DNA of 64,000 nucleotides, taken from the NCBI GenBank assembly GCA_951813575.1, contig OX638375.1, forward strand, positions 2,557,042 to 2,621,041, in the 5' to 3' direction. A program made the position numbers and the translations under genes. The stretch is from Candidatus Binatia bacterium (GTDB taxonomy: Bacteria > Desulfobacterota > Binatia > UBA9968 > JAJDTQ01). Positions 27,346 through 35,622 of the stretch are shown here, piece after piece; the first letter of the stretch is position 1; the number at the start of each line of letters is the position of its first letter. A model generated the notes under the pieces. That model saw only the letters and a list, made by a program, of their open reading frames with translations, was not told the origin of the DNA and ran no database searches.

Positions 27346-28161
27346 TCAACGGCCCTTCCACGCCGGCAGCCGTTTCTCGACGAAGGCCCGCGGCCCTTCC
27401 TTGCTGTCGTCGGTGGTGAGGACCAGGGTGGCGAGATCGGACTCCAGGCGCAGCGCCTGCTCCAGCGGCAGGCCCTGGCCCTTGTGGACCGACTCCTTGA
27501 TGTACCGCAGGGCCAGGGGAGCGCCCTTGGCGAAGGATGCCGCCATCTCCTCGCCGGCCCCCGTCAGCCCATCCACCGGCACCAGCTTGTTGACGAGTCC
27601 GATGCGGTACGCTTCCTGAGCGTCCACCAGCGCCCCGGACAGGCACATCTCCAGAGCCCTGGCGGCGCCTACGAGGCGGGCAAGCCGTTGCGTCCCGCCC
27701 GATGCCGGCATAAAGCCAAGCCGGACCTCGGTCACGCCCATCCGGGCGTTCTCCGCGGCGATGCGGATGTCGCAGGCCATGGCGATCAACAAACCGGCCC
27801 CGACCGCGTAGCCGTGCAACAGCGCGATGGTGGGTTTCTGCACCAGGGCCACGGCGTCGATGGGCGAATGGACGCCCGGAGCCTGTTTTGCCTGCCGGGC
27901 CTCCAGCGGAGAGGCCGCTGCCGCTGCCGGTTCGGTGTTGCGGCTGGCCCGCTCCTTGATGTCGCCGCCCACGGTAAAGCCCTTCTCGCCGGCGCCCCGG
28001 AAGAGCACCACCTGGACGTCCCGGTCCGCTTCCGCCCGGGCGCAGTACTCGATGATGAGATGCCGCATCTCCTCGTTGATGGCGTTCAGCGCCTCCGGGC
28101 GGTTCAGGGTGATCCAGGCGGTCTGCTCCTTGACTTCGTACAGAACCTTATCGTCGCTCAT
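27346..28161 (-). CDS. Enoyl-CoA hydratase/isomerase family protein
   Basis: A 271-residue crotonase-fold protein. VVLFRGAGEKGFTVGGDIKE (about residue 50-70) and YAVGAGLLIAMACDIRIA (about 130) build the oxyanion hole and CoA pocket, and ARMGVTEVRLGFMPASGGTQRLAR keeps the second catalytic Glu. The first catalytic Glu, in the usual GGGCEL position, is Leu here. It may therefore be an isomerase or other crotonase-type enzyme rather than a hydratase. It lies 73 bases before the amidohydrolase pair and may share a transcript with it. Confidence 0.85.
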   Translation of the reverse strand: MSDDKVLYEVKEQTAWITLNRPEALNAINEEMRHLIIEYCARAEADRDVQVVLFRGAGEKGFTVGGDIKERASRNTEPAAAAASPLEARQAKQAPGVHSPIDAVALVQKPTIALLHGYAVGAGLLIAMACDIRIAAENARMGVTEVRLGFMPASGGTQRLARLVGAARALEMCLSGALVDAQEAYRIGLVNKLVPVDGLTGAGEEMAASFAKGAPLALRYIKESVHKGQGLPLEQALRLESDLATLVLTTDDSKEGPRAFVEKRLPAWKGR

Positions 28162-28179
28162 CAGCTTTGCCTCCGATCC

Positions 28180-28450
28180 ACGTCACGGGGACGCCTGCGT
28201 CACGGGGACGCCTGCGTCACCCCGGACGCCCTGCGTCACCCCGGACGCCCTGCGTCACCCCGGACTTGATCCGGGGCTATCCACTCGTCACCGGGGCCCC
28301 CTGTCCATCACCGAGGCCGCCGCCCGTCACCCCGGGCTTGACCCGGGGTCCAGGGGCGGCGGCGGGCATGGCGGCTCCACTTCCCACGACCCCACCCATC
28401 TCCTGGACCCCGGATCAAGTCCGGGGTGACGCAGGGCGTCCGGGGTGACG
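28180..28450. repeat. REP cluster with short tandem repeats
   Basis: The 297-bp gap between two minus-strand genes is almost all repeat. About four units of GCCTGCGTCACGGGGAC or CCCTGCGTCACCCCGGACG run from 28180 into a REP at 28253-28280. A second REP lies at 28325-28354 and an inverted one at 28402-28430, whose far end again continues into GCAGGGCGTCCGGGGTGACG, the same unit in reverse. No gene is seen. Confidence 0.9.
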
Positions 28451-28458
28451 GGAGCGGA

Positions 28459-29466
28459 TCAGGCCGCACCGCCATCAAGCCGGTAGACCCGGGCGGCGGT
28501 GTCGTGGAACAGCGCATTCCGCTCCGCCTCCGAGTACCCCCGCGCCATGATCTTGAACGCATTCCACACCGACACGTAGGAGTAGGACACCCGGTCCACC
28601 GGGAAGTTGCTTTCGAACATGCAGCGGTTGGCGCCGAACTTCTCGATGCAGTGCTCGAAGTAGGGCCGCATGGCCTCGGCCAGCTCGGCGGAGCCGGGCC
28701 TGGGCCCGCGCTTGTGCCAGTCGTAGCCGGAGCGGAGCGACCCGACGCCGCCCAGCTTGAGCACGACGTTGGGGCAGGACGACAGCGCGGTGATGTCGGC
28801 GCTCCACGCCTGGAACACTTCGTCGCGCCTGCCCTCGTAGGGTCCGAGTCCCAGGGGTCCGCCGATGTGGTCGAGGATGATGGGCACCGCCGGGAAGTCC
28901 TGGGCCAGCTCCACCAGCTCGGAAATCTGCGGGTGATAGAGCCAGGCGTCGAAGCTCAGCCCGAGGTGCTGCAGGCGTGCGAAGCCCTTCCGGACCGCGG
29001 CGTCCCGCAGCAGGCCGGGCCGCGGCACGCTCCGGAACGAGTCCGAGGCGTCCCACATGGTGGAATAGCGGATGCCGCGCAGCCGGGTGGGGCTGGCCTT
29101 CAGGTGCGCTTCCAGGACGGCGGCCACGGCGTCGCCAAGGGTCAGGTCGGCGTAGGCTACAATAGCGGCCGCCACGGTTGCGGGCGTACCCGCGGACGAG
29201 TTCTCGGATGCGATGCCCTCCAGGAACTCCGTCTCGCCCACCGGCTGCAACTCCGCCGGCCCTTCTTCGCGGTACATCGCCCCGCACTCCACCGCCACAC
29301 TGGAGACGATGCGATGGCCGGCCGAGGCGTCGCGCAGGAAATCGTCGAGCAGGTACGGGTTGTTGGGGCGCCGCCACAGGTGGTGGTGCGGGTCGCAGAT
29401 GGGGAGGTTGGGTTCCAGCGGGGCCTCGTCGGGCGTGTCTGTTGCAGGATCGGTCAATTTCGGCAC
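28459..29466 (-). CDS. Amidohydrolase family protein, lactonase-like
   Basis: A 335-residue PF04909 protein that keeps the true H-x-H motif: NLPICDPHHHLWRRPNNPYLLDDFL at the N-terminus. LRGIRYSTMWDAS (about residue 130), IILDHIGGPLGLGPY (about 195), LKLGGVGS (about 235) and CMFESNFPVDRVSYSY (about 280, catalytic Asp) match the group with 2-pyrone-4,6-dicarboxylate lactonase and L-fuconolactonase. Lactone hydrolysis is therefore more likely than for the other amidohydrolases in the window, but the substrate is open. It lies between two REP clusters. Confidence 0.85.
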   Translation of the reverse strand: MPKLTDPATDTPDEAPLEPNLPICDPHHHLWRRPNNPYLLDDFLRDASAGHRIVSSVAVECGAMYREEGPAELQPVGETEFLEGIASENSSAGTPATVAAAIVAYADLTLGDAVAAVLEAHLKASPTRLRGIRYSTMWDASDSFRSVPRPGLLRDAAVRKGFARLQHLGLSFDAWLYHPQISELVELAQDFPAVPIILDHIGGPLGLGPYEGRRDEVFQAWSADITALSSCPNVVLKLGGVGSLRSGYDWHKRGPRPGSAELAEAMRPYFEHCIEKFGANRCMFESNFPVDRVSYSYVSVWNAFKIMARGYSEAERNALFHDTAARVYRLDGGAA

Positions 29467-29487
29467 CTCAAGTCCCGGTCACTGCTC

Positions 29488-29628
29488 GCTGGACCCCGGG
29501 TCAAGCTTGCCCCGGGCTTTGACCCGGGCCCGGGTAACGGAGAAAAGGTGCGGGGTAACGTGTGGAAGGTCCATGCGTCCGACTGCACCTTTCTGATCCG
29601 TCATTCCGGGCTTGACCCGGAATCCAGG
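29488..29628. repeat. REP copies, one degenerate
   Basis: 29488-29533 holds a rearranged REP (GGACCCCGGGTCAAGCTTGC and then CCCGGGCTTTGACCCGGG). 29599-29628 holds a full copy, CGTCATTCCGGGCTTGACCC followed by GGAATCCAGG, intermediate between the two REP subtypes. The 272-bp gap separates divergent genes; the rest shows no gene. Confidence 0.8.
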
Positions 29629-29738
29629 GGGTGGCGGGTTCGTGATCCGCCGTAGCCTCGCTGGTTCGGGTTGCTCGCACTGCGCGGCCGGGTTTGGTAC
29701 AAGGGGTTTGCCTTCAACGGATGACACCAGGAGGTCGC

Positions 29739-30995
29739 GTGGATTTCGAGCTGGCCCATTTCCCTGTCCGGTCCCTTTGCTGGGGCGCCCACACCGAATA
29801 TCGGGAAGGCGAACTCGTTGTCAACCGCGAGGCGCTGCGCGCCGAACTGCTGGCGGAGCCGCTCATCGACGACGTCGAGCTGAGCATCGTCCGGCCCGGC
29901 GACCGTACCCGGATACTCCACGTGGTGGACATCGTCGAGCCCCGCTGGAAGGACCCGGAGCGCGGCAGCCCTTTTCCCGGCAGCCTCGGACCCTTGTACC
30001 AATGCGGCCTCGGCCGCACCCATGCGCTGGACGGCGTGGCGGTGGTGACGTCCGGCTCGCTCCCCCGGTCCGAGGAGGCCATCATCGACATGTGCGGCCC
30101 CGGCAGCGAGCTTAGCCGGTTCGGCCAAATGCCCGGTCTGGTGGTGCTGCCCAAGGCGCGGGAGGGGTCCGACCCCGGCGCGTTCGGTTTGGCGCTCATG
30201 CGCGCGGGGCTTCGGGCGGCGGTCTTCCTGGCCCAGACCACGCAGGGGCTGGAGCCGGCCCGCACCGAAGCCTTTTCCCTGGACCTGGGACGTAACGCGT
30301 CGACGGACCTGCCGCGCGTGGGGTACCTCAGCTTCTCGTACTCCCACGGCATCGGCCGCCAGAAGCTATTCTACGGCAAGAGCACCAAGGACATCGTGCC
30401 GAGCGTGGTGCATCCCAACGAGCTGCTGGACGGGGCGCTGGTGAACGACGGCTATACCAAGCCCACCAAGAACGCCACCCACGACATCCTGAACCACCCG
30501 ATGATCCGGGAGCTCCACCGCCGCCACAACCGTGACCTCGTGTTCGCGGGCATGGTGCTGGCCAATCATTACGCCACATACGAAGAGAAGGCCGCCGGGG
30601 CCTGGCACGCGGCGCGCCTGCTCCGGCACGTGGTGGAGGCCGAGGCGGTGGTCATCACCAAGGACGGCGGCGGCCAGGCGGACGTGGACCTGATGCTGGC
30701 CTGCCGGGCGTGCGAAGAGGCGGGCCTGCGCACGGTGCTGGTGGCCAAGGAGGAGTCGGGCGGCGACGGCCCGTCGATGGTGGATGTCGCGCCCCAGGCG
30801 GACGCCATGGTGAGCGTGGGCAACTGTCCCGAGAAGGTCCGTCTCGACGAGTCCATGGAGTTGGTCATCGGCGGCGACGGGTTCCTGGGGGCCATCCAGG
30901 GAGACGTGTCCGGCACGGTGGAGATCCCGGTGCAGAACATCATCGGCGCCATCGATCCCATCGGCGGCTCGACGCTGACGGCCAGGCCGGGTTAG
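29739..30995 (+). CDS. Glycine/sarcosine/betaine reductase component B, GrdE-like subunit without pyruvoyl cysteine
   Basis: A 418-residue Gly_reductase family protein. MDFELAHFPVRSLCWG, VVDIVEPRW, HALDGVAVVTSG and the C-terminal GNCPEKVRLDESMELVIGG...VEIPVQNIIGAIDPIG fit the proprotein of substrate-binding protein B. GTG 29739 has AGGAGG four bases before it; ATG 29721 is an in-frame alternative. In classical GrdE an internal Cys near residue 242 is cleaved to give a pyruvoyl (carbonyl) group. Here no Cys lies between residues 119 and 322, so that processing is unlikely. Nine bases separate it from the GrdB-like gene. Confidence 0.85.
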   Translation: MDFELAHFPVRSLCWGAHTEYREGELVVNREALRAELLAEPLIDDVELSIVRPGDRTRILHVVDIVEPRWKDPERGSPFPGSLGPLYQCGLGRTHALDGVAVVTSGSLPRSEEAIIDMCGPGSELSRFGQMPGLVVLPKAREGSDPGAFGLALMRAGLRAAVFLAQTTQGLEPARTEAFSLDLGRNASTDLPRVGYLSFSYSHGIGRQKLFYGKSTKDIVPSVVHPNELLDGALVNDGYTKPTKNATHDILNHPMIRELHRRHNRDLVFAGMVLANHYATYEEKAAGAWHAARLLRHVVEAEAVVITKDGGGQADVDLMLACRACEEAGLRTVLVAKEESGGDGPSMVDVAPQADAMVSVGNCPEKVRLDESMELVIGGDGFLGAIQGDVSGTVEIPVQNIIGAIDPIGGSTLTARPG

Positions 30996-31004
30996 GGAGG
31001 CAAA

Positions 31005-32294
31005 ATGAAACGAATCGTCCACTACGTGAACCAGTTCTTCGCCGGTCTCGGCGGGGAGGAGAGCGCGGGTTCGCCGCCCGGCGCGCTGGAAGCCGCGGTC
31101 GGACCGGGAAGGCTGTTGCAAACCTTGTTGGGGGAGGGCGCCGGCATCGTCGCCACGGTCCACTGCGGCGACGATCACTTCTCCGAGAACGAGGAGGAGG
31201 CGACGGCGCGGCTGCTGGAGCTCGTGAAGGCGGCCGAACCGGATCTCCTGTTCGCCGGGCCGGCCTTCGGCTCGGGGCGCTACGGATTGGCATGCGCGGG
31301 GGTGTGCCGGGCGGTGGGCGCCGAGTTGGGCATACCGGTGCTGGCGGCGATGTCGCCGTCCAACCCCGGCGCCGATACGATCCGCAGCGAGATCCCGGTG
31401 GTGGGCACCGGCGAGTCGTCGGGCGACATGCGTGCCGCCATCGAGGCTTCCGCGGCCGTGATCGTGAAGATGCTCACCGGCGAGACCGTGGCTCCGGGCA
31501 GCGAGGGGGGTCTGATTCCCCGTGGCGGCCGCTGGAACACGCGGGTCTCCAAGCGCGCGGCCGAACGGGCCGTGGACCTGCTGTTGGCCAAGGTCTCCGG
31601 CGATCTGGTGGAGACGGAGATCCCGCTGCCGGCGTTCCAGGAGGTGGAGCCGGCGCCGGGCATCCACGACCTCGGCCACGCGAAGATCGCGCTGGTCACC
31701 ACCGGCGGCCTGGTCCCCCGCGGCAACCCGGACGGCATCAAGTCGTACCTGTCCACCCACTTCGGTGCTTATCACCTCGAGAGCAAGGAGCACCTGGCCG
31801 GGGACGAGTTCGAATCCGTGCACGGCGGCTTCTTCACCGCGGCGGTCAACGACGACCCCAACCGGCTGATCCCCCTGGACGTGCTGCGGGACGCGGTGCG
31901 CGACGGTTCCCTAGGCGGGCTGCACGAGTATTTCTACTCCACCACGGGCAACGGCACGCCGGTGGAGACCGCCGCCGACATGGCGCGGGACATCGCGGCA
32001 TCGCTGGAGGAGGACGGCGTCGATGGCGTCATCCTCACCTCCGCCTGAGGCACCTGCACTCGCTGCGGCGCAGCGATGGCAAAGGAACTGGAAAGAGGCG
32101 GCATCCCCACGGTGCACGTGACCAATCTCGTCTCGGTGTCGGAGAACACGGGCGCCAAGCGGATCATGTCGGGCCGGGCCATTCACCACGTTTTCGGCGA
32201 CCCCTCCCTTGACGCGGACGAGGAGCGGCGGCTCCGGCGGCAGCTCGTGGAGCAGGCCCTGGAGATGCTGAAGGAGCAGGAGGGCGCGCCGTAA
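31005..32294 (+). CDS. GrdB-like selenoprotein (reductase component B), UGA read as selenocysteine
   Basis: The frame runs 347 codons, meets TGA at 32046-32048 and continues without a break for 81 codons to TAA. Around the TGA the product reads GVILTSA-U-GTCTRCGAAMAKELERGG, matching the redox centre of GrdB (U-x-x-C-x-x-C), whose family places Sec at about residue 350; here it is 348 of 429. The C-terminus (GIPTVHVTN...FGDPSLDADEERRLRRQLVEQALEML) is full GrdB. GGAGG precedes the ATG. A hairpin of bacterial SECIS type follows the TGA. A pipeline would report two genes with a stop between. Acts with the GrdE-like partner; the substrate is unknown, as GrdA, GrdC and GrdD are not in the window. 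Confidence 0.9.
32046..32081 (+). promoter_or_regulatory. Bacterial SECIS element behind the in-frame UGA
   Basis: Behind TGA 32046-32048, TCGCTGC (32060-32066) pairs perfectly with GCAGCGA (32070-32076) around the loop GGC. Below a 2x2 internal loop, TGC (32055-32057) pairs with GCA (32079-32081). There are 18 bases between the UGA and the loop and two G at the loop start, within what is described for bacterial SECIS elements bound by SelB. Confidence 0.82.
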
Positions 32295-32368
32295 CGGACG
32301 GATTAGGGGTTGACACGCGCACCGTAAAGTCGGTTAATCGCACGATCAAAACCCAAGAGGAGGCACTC

Positions 32369-33415
32369 ATGGTTAAACGAGTTCTCGTTCTGACGGCAGG
32401 GTTGCTGTTCCTGGCGGGCCCGGCATGGGCTGACGCGGTGGCGGATTTCTACAAGGGCAAGCAGATTCGCATTGTCGTGGGCTATGGTCCGGGCGGCACC
32501 ACGGACCTCACCACCCGGCTCATCGCTCCGGTTCTGCACAAGTACATTCCCGGCAGTCCCCGGATCGTGGTCCAGAACAAGTCGGGCGGCGGCAGCGCGC
32601 TGGCGGCCAACACGGTGTTCAACAACGAGCGCAGGGATGGCACCGTGATGGCGGCCATCAGCAGCAGCCTGGTGATGAAGCAGGCTCGCGGCGTGGCGGG
32701 GATCAAGTTCGACGGCAGGAAGTTCAACTGGGTCGCGAGCGCGTTCCGCGCCAACTCCGCGTGCGCGGTGCGGACGGACGCGGGCGTGAAGAGCTTCGCC
32801 GATGCGGTGAAGACCAAGAAGCAGCTTATCGTGTCGAGCTTCGACAAGGGCGGCCTGTCCCACCTCGAGCCGATCTTCTTCAACGCGATCTTCGGCAGCA
32901 ACTTCAAGGCCGTCACGGGATTCCCCAGCGGCGGCGCGCAGCGTCTGGCGGTGAAGAACGGCGAGGTCAACGGCTTCTGCACGACGTTCCAGACCATGGC
33001 CAGCACCGAGATCGCCATGTTCGAGGGTGAGGGAAAGTGCTGCCGGGTCCTGATCATCGCCGGCGAGAAGAAGGAAAACCATCCGCTGTTGGAGGGCGTG
33101 CCCGCGGCCGAGGCGCTGGCCAAGGAGCAGGGCAAGAGCAAGGAAGAGCTGGCCATGCTGAGGGCGATGAACGCCACCAACCAGATCAGCATCGTCCACA
33201 CGCTACCGCCCGGTGTGCCGAAAGACCGTGTCGAGGCCCTGCGCGACGGCTTTGCCAAGGCCTACAACGACCCGCAGGTCCAGGCCCTGGCCAAGAAGCA
33301 GAACCGCAATCTGCAGCCCAGGCGGGGCGACGGTGTGGCCAAGATCGTCGAGGATTTGCTCAACACTCCCAAGCCCCTCATGGACAAGATCAAGGCGCTC
33401 ATCGACAAGGGCTAA
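32369..33415 (+). CDS. TctC-type periplasmic substrate-binding protein (Bug family)
   Basis: A 348-residue protein with a clear signal peptide (MVKR, then LVLTAGLLFLAGPAWADA). The mature part starts DFYKGKQIRIVVGYGPGGTTDLTTRLIAP, a typical opening of tripartite tricarboxylate transporter receptors, which bind a carboxylate between two lobes. The segments RIVVQNKSGGG and VAGIKFDGRKFNW fit the atypical extended members of the family. GAGGAGG precedes the ATG. It stands 74 bases after the selenoprotein gene and directs its TctAB permease, so the ligand may be the selenoenzyme's substrate. Confidence 0.85.
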   Translation: MVKRVLVLTAGLLFLAGPAWADAVADFYKGKQIRIVVGYGPGGTTDLTTRLIAPVLHKYIPGSPRIVVQNKSGGGSALAANTVFNNERRDGTVMAAISSSLVMKQARGVAGIKFDGRKFNWVASAFRANSACAVRTDAGVKSFADAVKTKKQLIVSSFDKGGLSHLEPIFFNAIFGSNFKAVTGFPSGGAQRLAVKNGEVNGFCTTFQTMASTEIAMFEGEGKCCRVLIIAGEKKENHPLLEGVPAAEALAKEQGKSKEELAMLRAMNATNQISIVHTLPPGVPKDRVEALRDGFAKAYNDPQVQALAKKQNRNLQPRRGDGVAKIVEDLLNTPKPLMDKIKALIDKG

Positions 33416-33569
33416 AGACCGGCGGCGTGCCGTCGAATCAACCGTGGGCGATTCCGGGATCCGGTCCGCATCCGCCGCTGGCGGTCGCGGGCCGGGCTCC
33501 GCCCCGCGAACTCTGACCTGAATTCTGACCCGATAACCGCGAACCGACCGTTCCCGCTACCACAACGCC

Positions 33570-35066
33570 ATGCTGGAAGCCTTCGTCACAGGACTCATCC
33601 AGGTATTCGATCAGACCACGTTCCTGCTGATGTCGATCGGCATCTTCCTGGGGTTCATCGTCGGGATCCTGCCCGGCATCGGCAGCCCCGGGGCGGTGGC
33701 GCTCATGCTGCCGTTCATCTTTGAGATGGACCCGGTGCAGGCGTTCGCCTTCCTGCTCGGGATGTACGCGGTCACCGGCACCACCGGCGACATCACCTCG
33801 ATCCTTTTCGGGGTGCCCGGGGAGGTGGTGTCCACCGCCACTATCATCGACGGGCATCCCATGGCCAAGAAAGGCGAGGCCGGCCGCGCCTTGGGCGCCG
33901 CGCTCATGAGCTCGCTGGTGGGCGCCATCGTCGGCGCTTTCTCCCTGGCGCTGGCCATTCCCATCGTCACCCCGCTGGTGTTGTCCTTCAAGTCGCCGGA
34001 GTTCTTCTCTCTGGCGATCCTGGGGATCTGCTTTCTCGCGGCGCTGAGCGGCGACAACAAGCTCAAGGGCGTGCTGGCCGGCGGGCTGGGGCTCGTGCTT
34101 TCCACCGTCGGTCTGGATTACCAGGAGAACATCGAGCGCTATACCTTCGGCCTCGTGAACCTGTGGGAGGGCGTCGGGCTCATCGCCGCGGCCGTGGGGC
34201 TGTTCGCCGTACCCGAGATCGTGGAGCTGTGGGTCAAGGGCTCCGCCATCGCCAACACGAAGGTGGGCAAGCTCGGCGGCGTGTGGCAGGGGGTCAAGGA
34301 CACCTTCGTTCACATCGGCATCACGGTCCGCTGCAGCATGATCGGCACCTTCTTCGGCCTCGTGCCCGGCGTGAGCGCCGCGCTGTCCCAGTGGGTGTCC
34401 TACGCCCACGCGGTTCAGAGCACCAGGGATAAGAGCGGCTTCGGCAAGGGCGATGTGCGCGGCGTCCTGGGACCGGGCGCGGCCAACAACTCGGGCATCG
34501 GCGCCGCCATGATCCCCACGGTGGCCTTCGGGGTGCCCGGCAGCGCCACCACCGCCATCCTGCTGGGCGCCTTCATCATCCAGGGGCTGCAGCCCGGGCC
34601 GAAGATGCTCACCGAGCATCTGTCCCTGACCTTCTCGTTCGTCTGGCTCATCGTCATCTCGAACATCATCACCGTGGTGCTGTGCCTGCTGTTCCTGAAC
34701 CAGTTGGCGAAGATCACCCAGGTCCGCGGCTCGCTGCTGATTCCCGCGCTGTTCATGCTCATCTACCTGGCGGGTTTCGCCAACACCGGTTCCTACTTCG
34801 CCATGACCACCACGCTGGTGTTCGGGGTGATGGGCGTCGTGATGGTAAACCACGGCTGGCCGCGTCCGCCGCTGGTGCTGGGGCTGGTGCTGGGGTCGCT
34901 GGTGGAGCGGAACCTGTTCATTTCGTACGAGATCTACGGACTCTGGTTCCTGACGCGGCCCATCGTCATGGTGACCTTCGCGGTTGCCCTGGTCGTGATC
35001 TTCCTGCCCGGGCTGCAGGACTGGATGGCGAAGCGGGCTCAGCCCAAGGAGGAGCCGGGTGCGTAA
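33570..35066 (+). CDS. TctA-family permease, large subunit
   Basis: A 498-residue membrane protein with about 12 hydrophobic segments. The family blocks are present: GILPGIGSPGAVALMLPF (about residue 33), YAVTGTTGDITSILFGVPGE (about 65), GEAGRALGAAL and, in the second repeat, LVPGVSAALSQWVSY...GPGAANNSGIGAAMIPTVAFGVPGSATTAILLGAF (about 270-340). It forms the sodium- or proton-driven channel of a tripartite tricarboxylate transporter with the TctB-like protein. It lies 154 bases after TctC; that gap holds only GC-rich sequence and no clear ribosome site. Confidence 0.9.
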   Translation: MLEAFVTGLIQVFDQTTFLLMSIGIFLGFIVGILPGIGSPGAVALMLPFIFEMDPVQAFAFLLGMYAVTGTTGDITSILFGVPGEVVSTATIIDGHPMAKKGEAGRALGAALMSSLVGAIVGAFSLALAIPIVTPLVLSFKSPEFFSLAILGICFLAALSGDNKLKGVLAGGLGLVLSTVGLDYQENIERYTFGLVNLWEGVGLIAAAVGLFAVPEIVELWVKGSAIANTKVGKLGGVWQGVKDTFVHIGITVRCSMIGTFFGLVPGVSAALSQWVSYAHAVQSTRDKSGFGKGDVRGVLGPGAANNSGIGAAMIPTVAFGVPGSATTAILLGAFIIQGLQPGPKMLTEHLSLTFSFVWLIVISNIITVVLCLLFLNQLAKITQVRGSLLIPALFMLIYLAGFANTGSYFAMTTTLVFGVMGVVMVNHGWPRPPLVLGLVLGSLVERNLFISYEIYGLWFLTRPIVMVTFAVALVVIFLPGLQDWMAKRAQPKEEPGA

Positions 35067-35604
35067 CCGGACGGATGTCGTCATCGGCGTGCTGCTGGTG
35101 ACCCTCCTCTCATGGGCCGTGTGGGAGGCGCAGGGCTGGCCGGCCCGCACACGGTTCTTCCCCCTGGCCATCGGTTATCCGGTGCTGGCCCTGTCGGTGA
35201 TGCACTTGGCCTACAGCTTGTGGCTGGGGCTCCGGCCGCTCAGGTTCGCGCAGGGTCCGGCAGCGCCCGAGCCCGTAGCGGAGGCCGGGCCCGTGCTGGA
35301 GCCGGCGGTGGTGCGCCGGCGTACGCTGGAGATCTCCTTCTGGGCCGTGGCCTTCGCTTTGGGCCTGTACCTCCTGGGATTCAAGGTGGGCGGGCTGGTG
35401 ATCCCGACGATCTTCCTCCGCTATCAGGCCCGCGAGCTCTGGCGCACCAGCCTCCTGTACAGTCTGGGCGTGTACGTCTTCTTCAAGATCGGGCTGGAGG
35501 AGGCCCTCTCGTTTCCGCTGCCCGCCGGCCAAATCGCCTTCGGCCTCGGCCTCTACTCCTTCGATTCCTACCTGATAGACCCGGTTCTGAACCTGATCCG
35601 TTGA
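35059..35604 (+). CDS. TctB-family permease, small subunit
   Basis: A 181-residue protein with four predicted membrane segments (VVIGVLLVTLLSWAVWEAQ, FFPLAIGYPVLALSVMHLAYSLW, ISFWAVAFALGLYLLGF and LLYSLGVYVFFKIGLEEAL). The short hydrophilic loop at about residues 60-90 and overall size fit TctB. The start is GTG, overlapping the TctA stop by eight bases, with AAGGAGG just before it. It completes the transporter. Confidence 0.85.
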   Translation: MRNRTDVVIGVLLVTLLSWAVWEAQGWPARTRFFPLAIGYPVLALSVMHLAYSLWLGLRPLRFAQGPAAPEPVAEAGPVLEPAVVRRRTLEISFWAVAFALGLYLLGFKVGGLVIPTIFLRYQARELWRTSLLYSLGVYVFFKIGLEEALSFPLPAGQIAFGLGLYSFDSYLIDPVLNLIR

Positions 35605-35622
35605 ACTCTGCCCGCTTTGGGG

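Noticed and set aside
32076..32294. Separate 72-codon gene after the GrdB-like frame
   Set aside because: It is in frame with the upstream gene across the TGA, has no ribosome site and encodes the GrdB C-terminus, so it is the tail of the selenoprotein.
33438..35171. 577-codon minus-strand frame opposite TctA
   Set aside because: It mirrors the codon usage of tctA and shows no domain.
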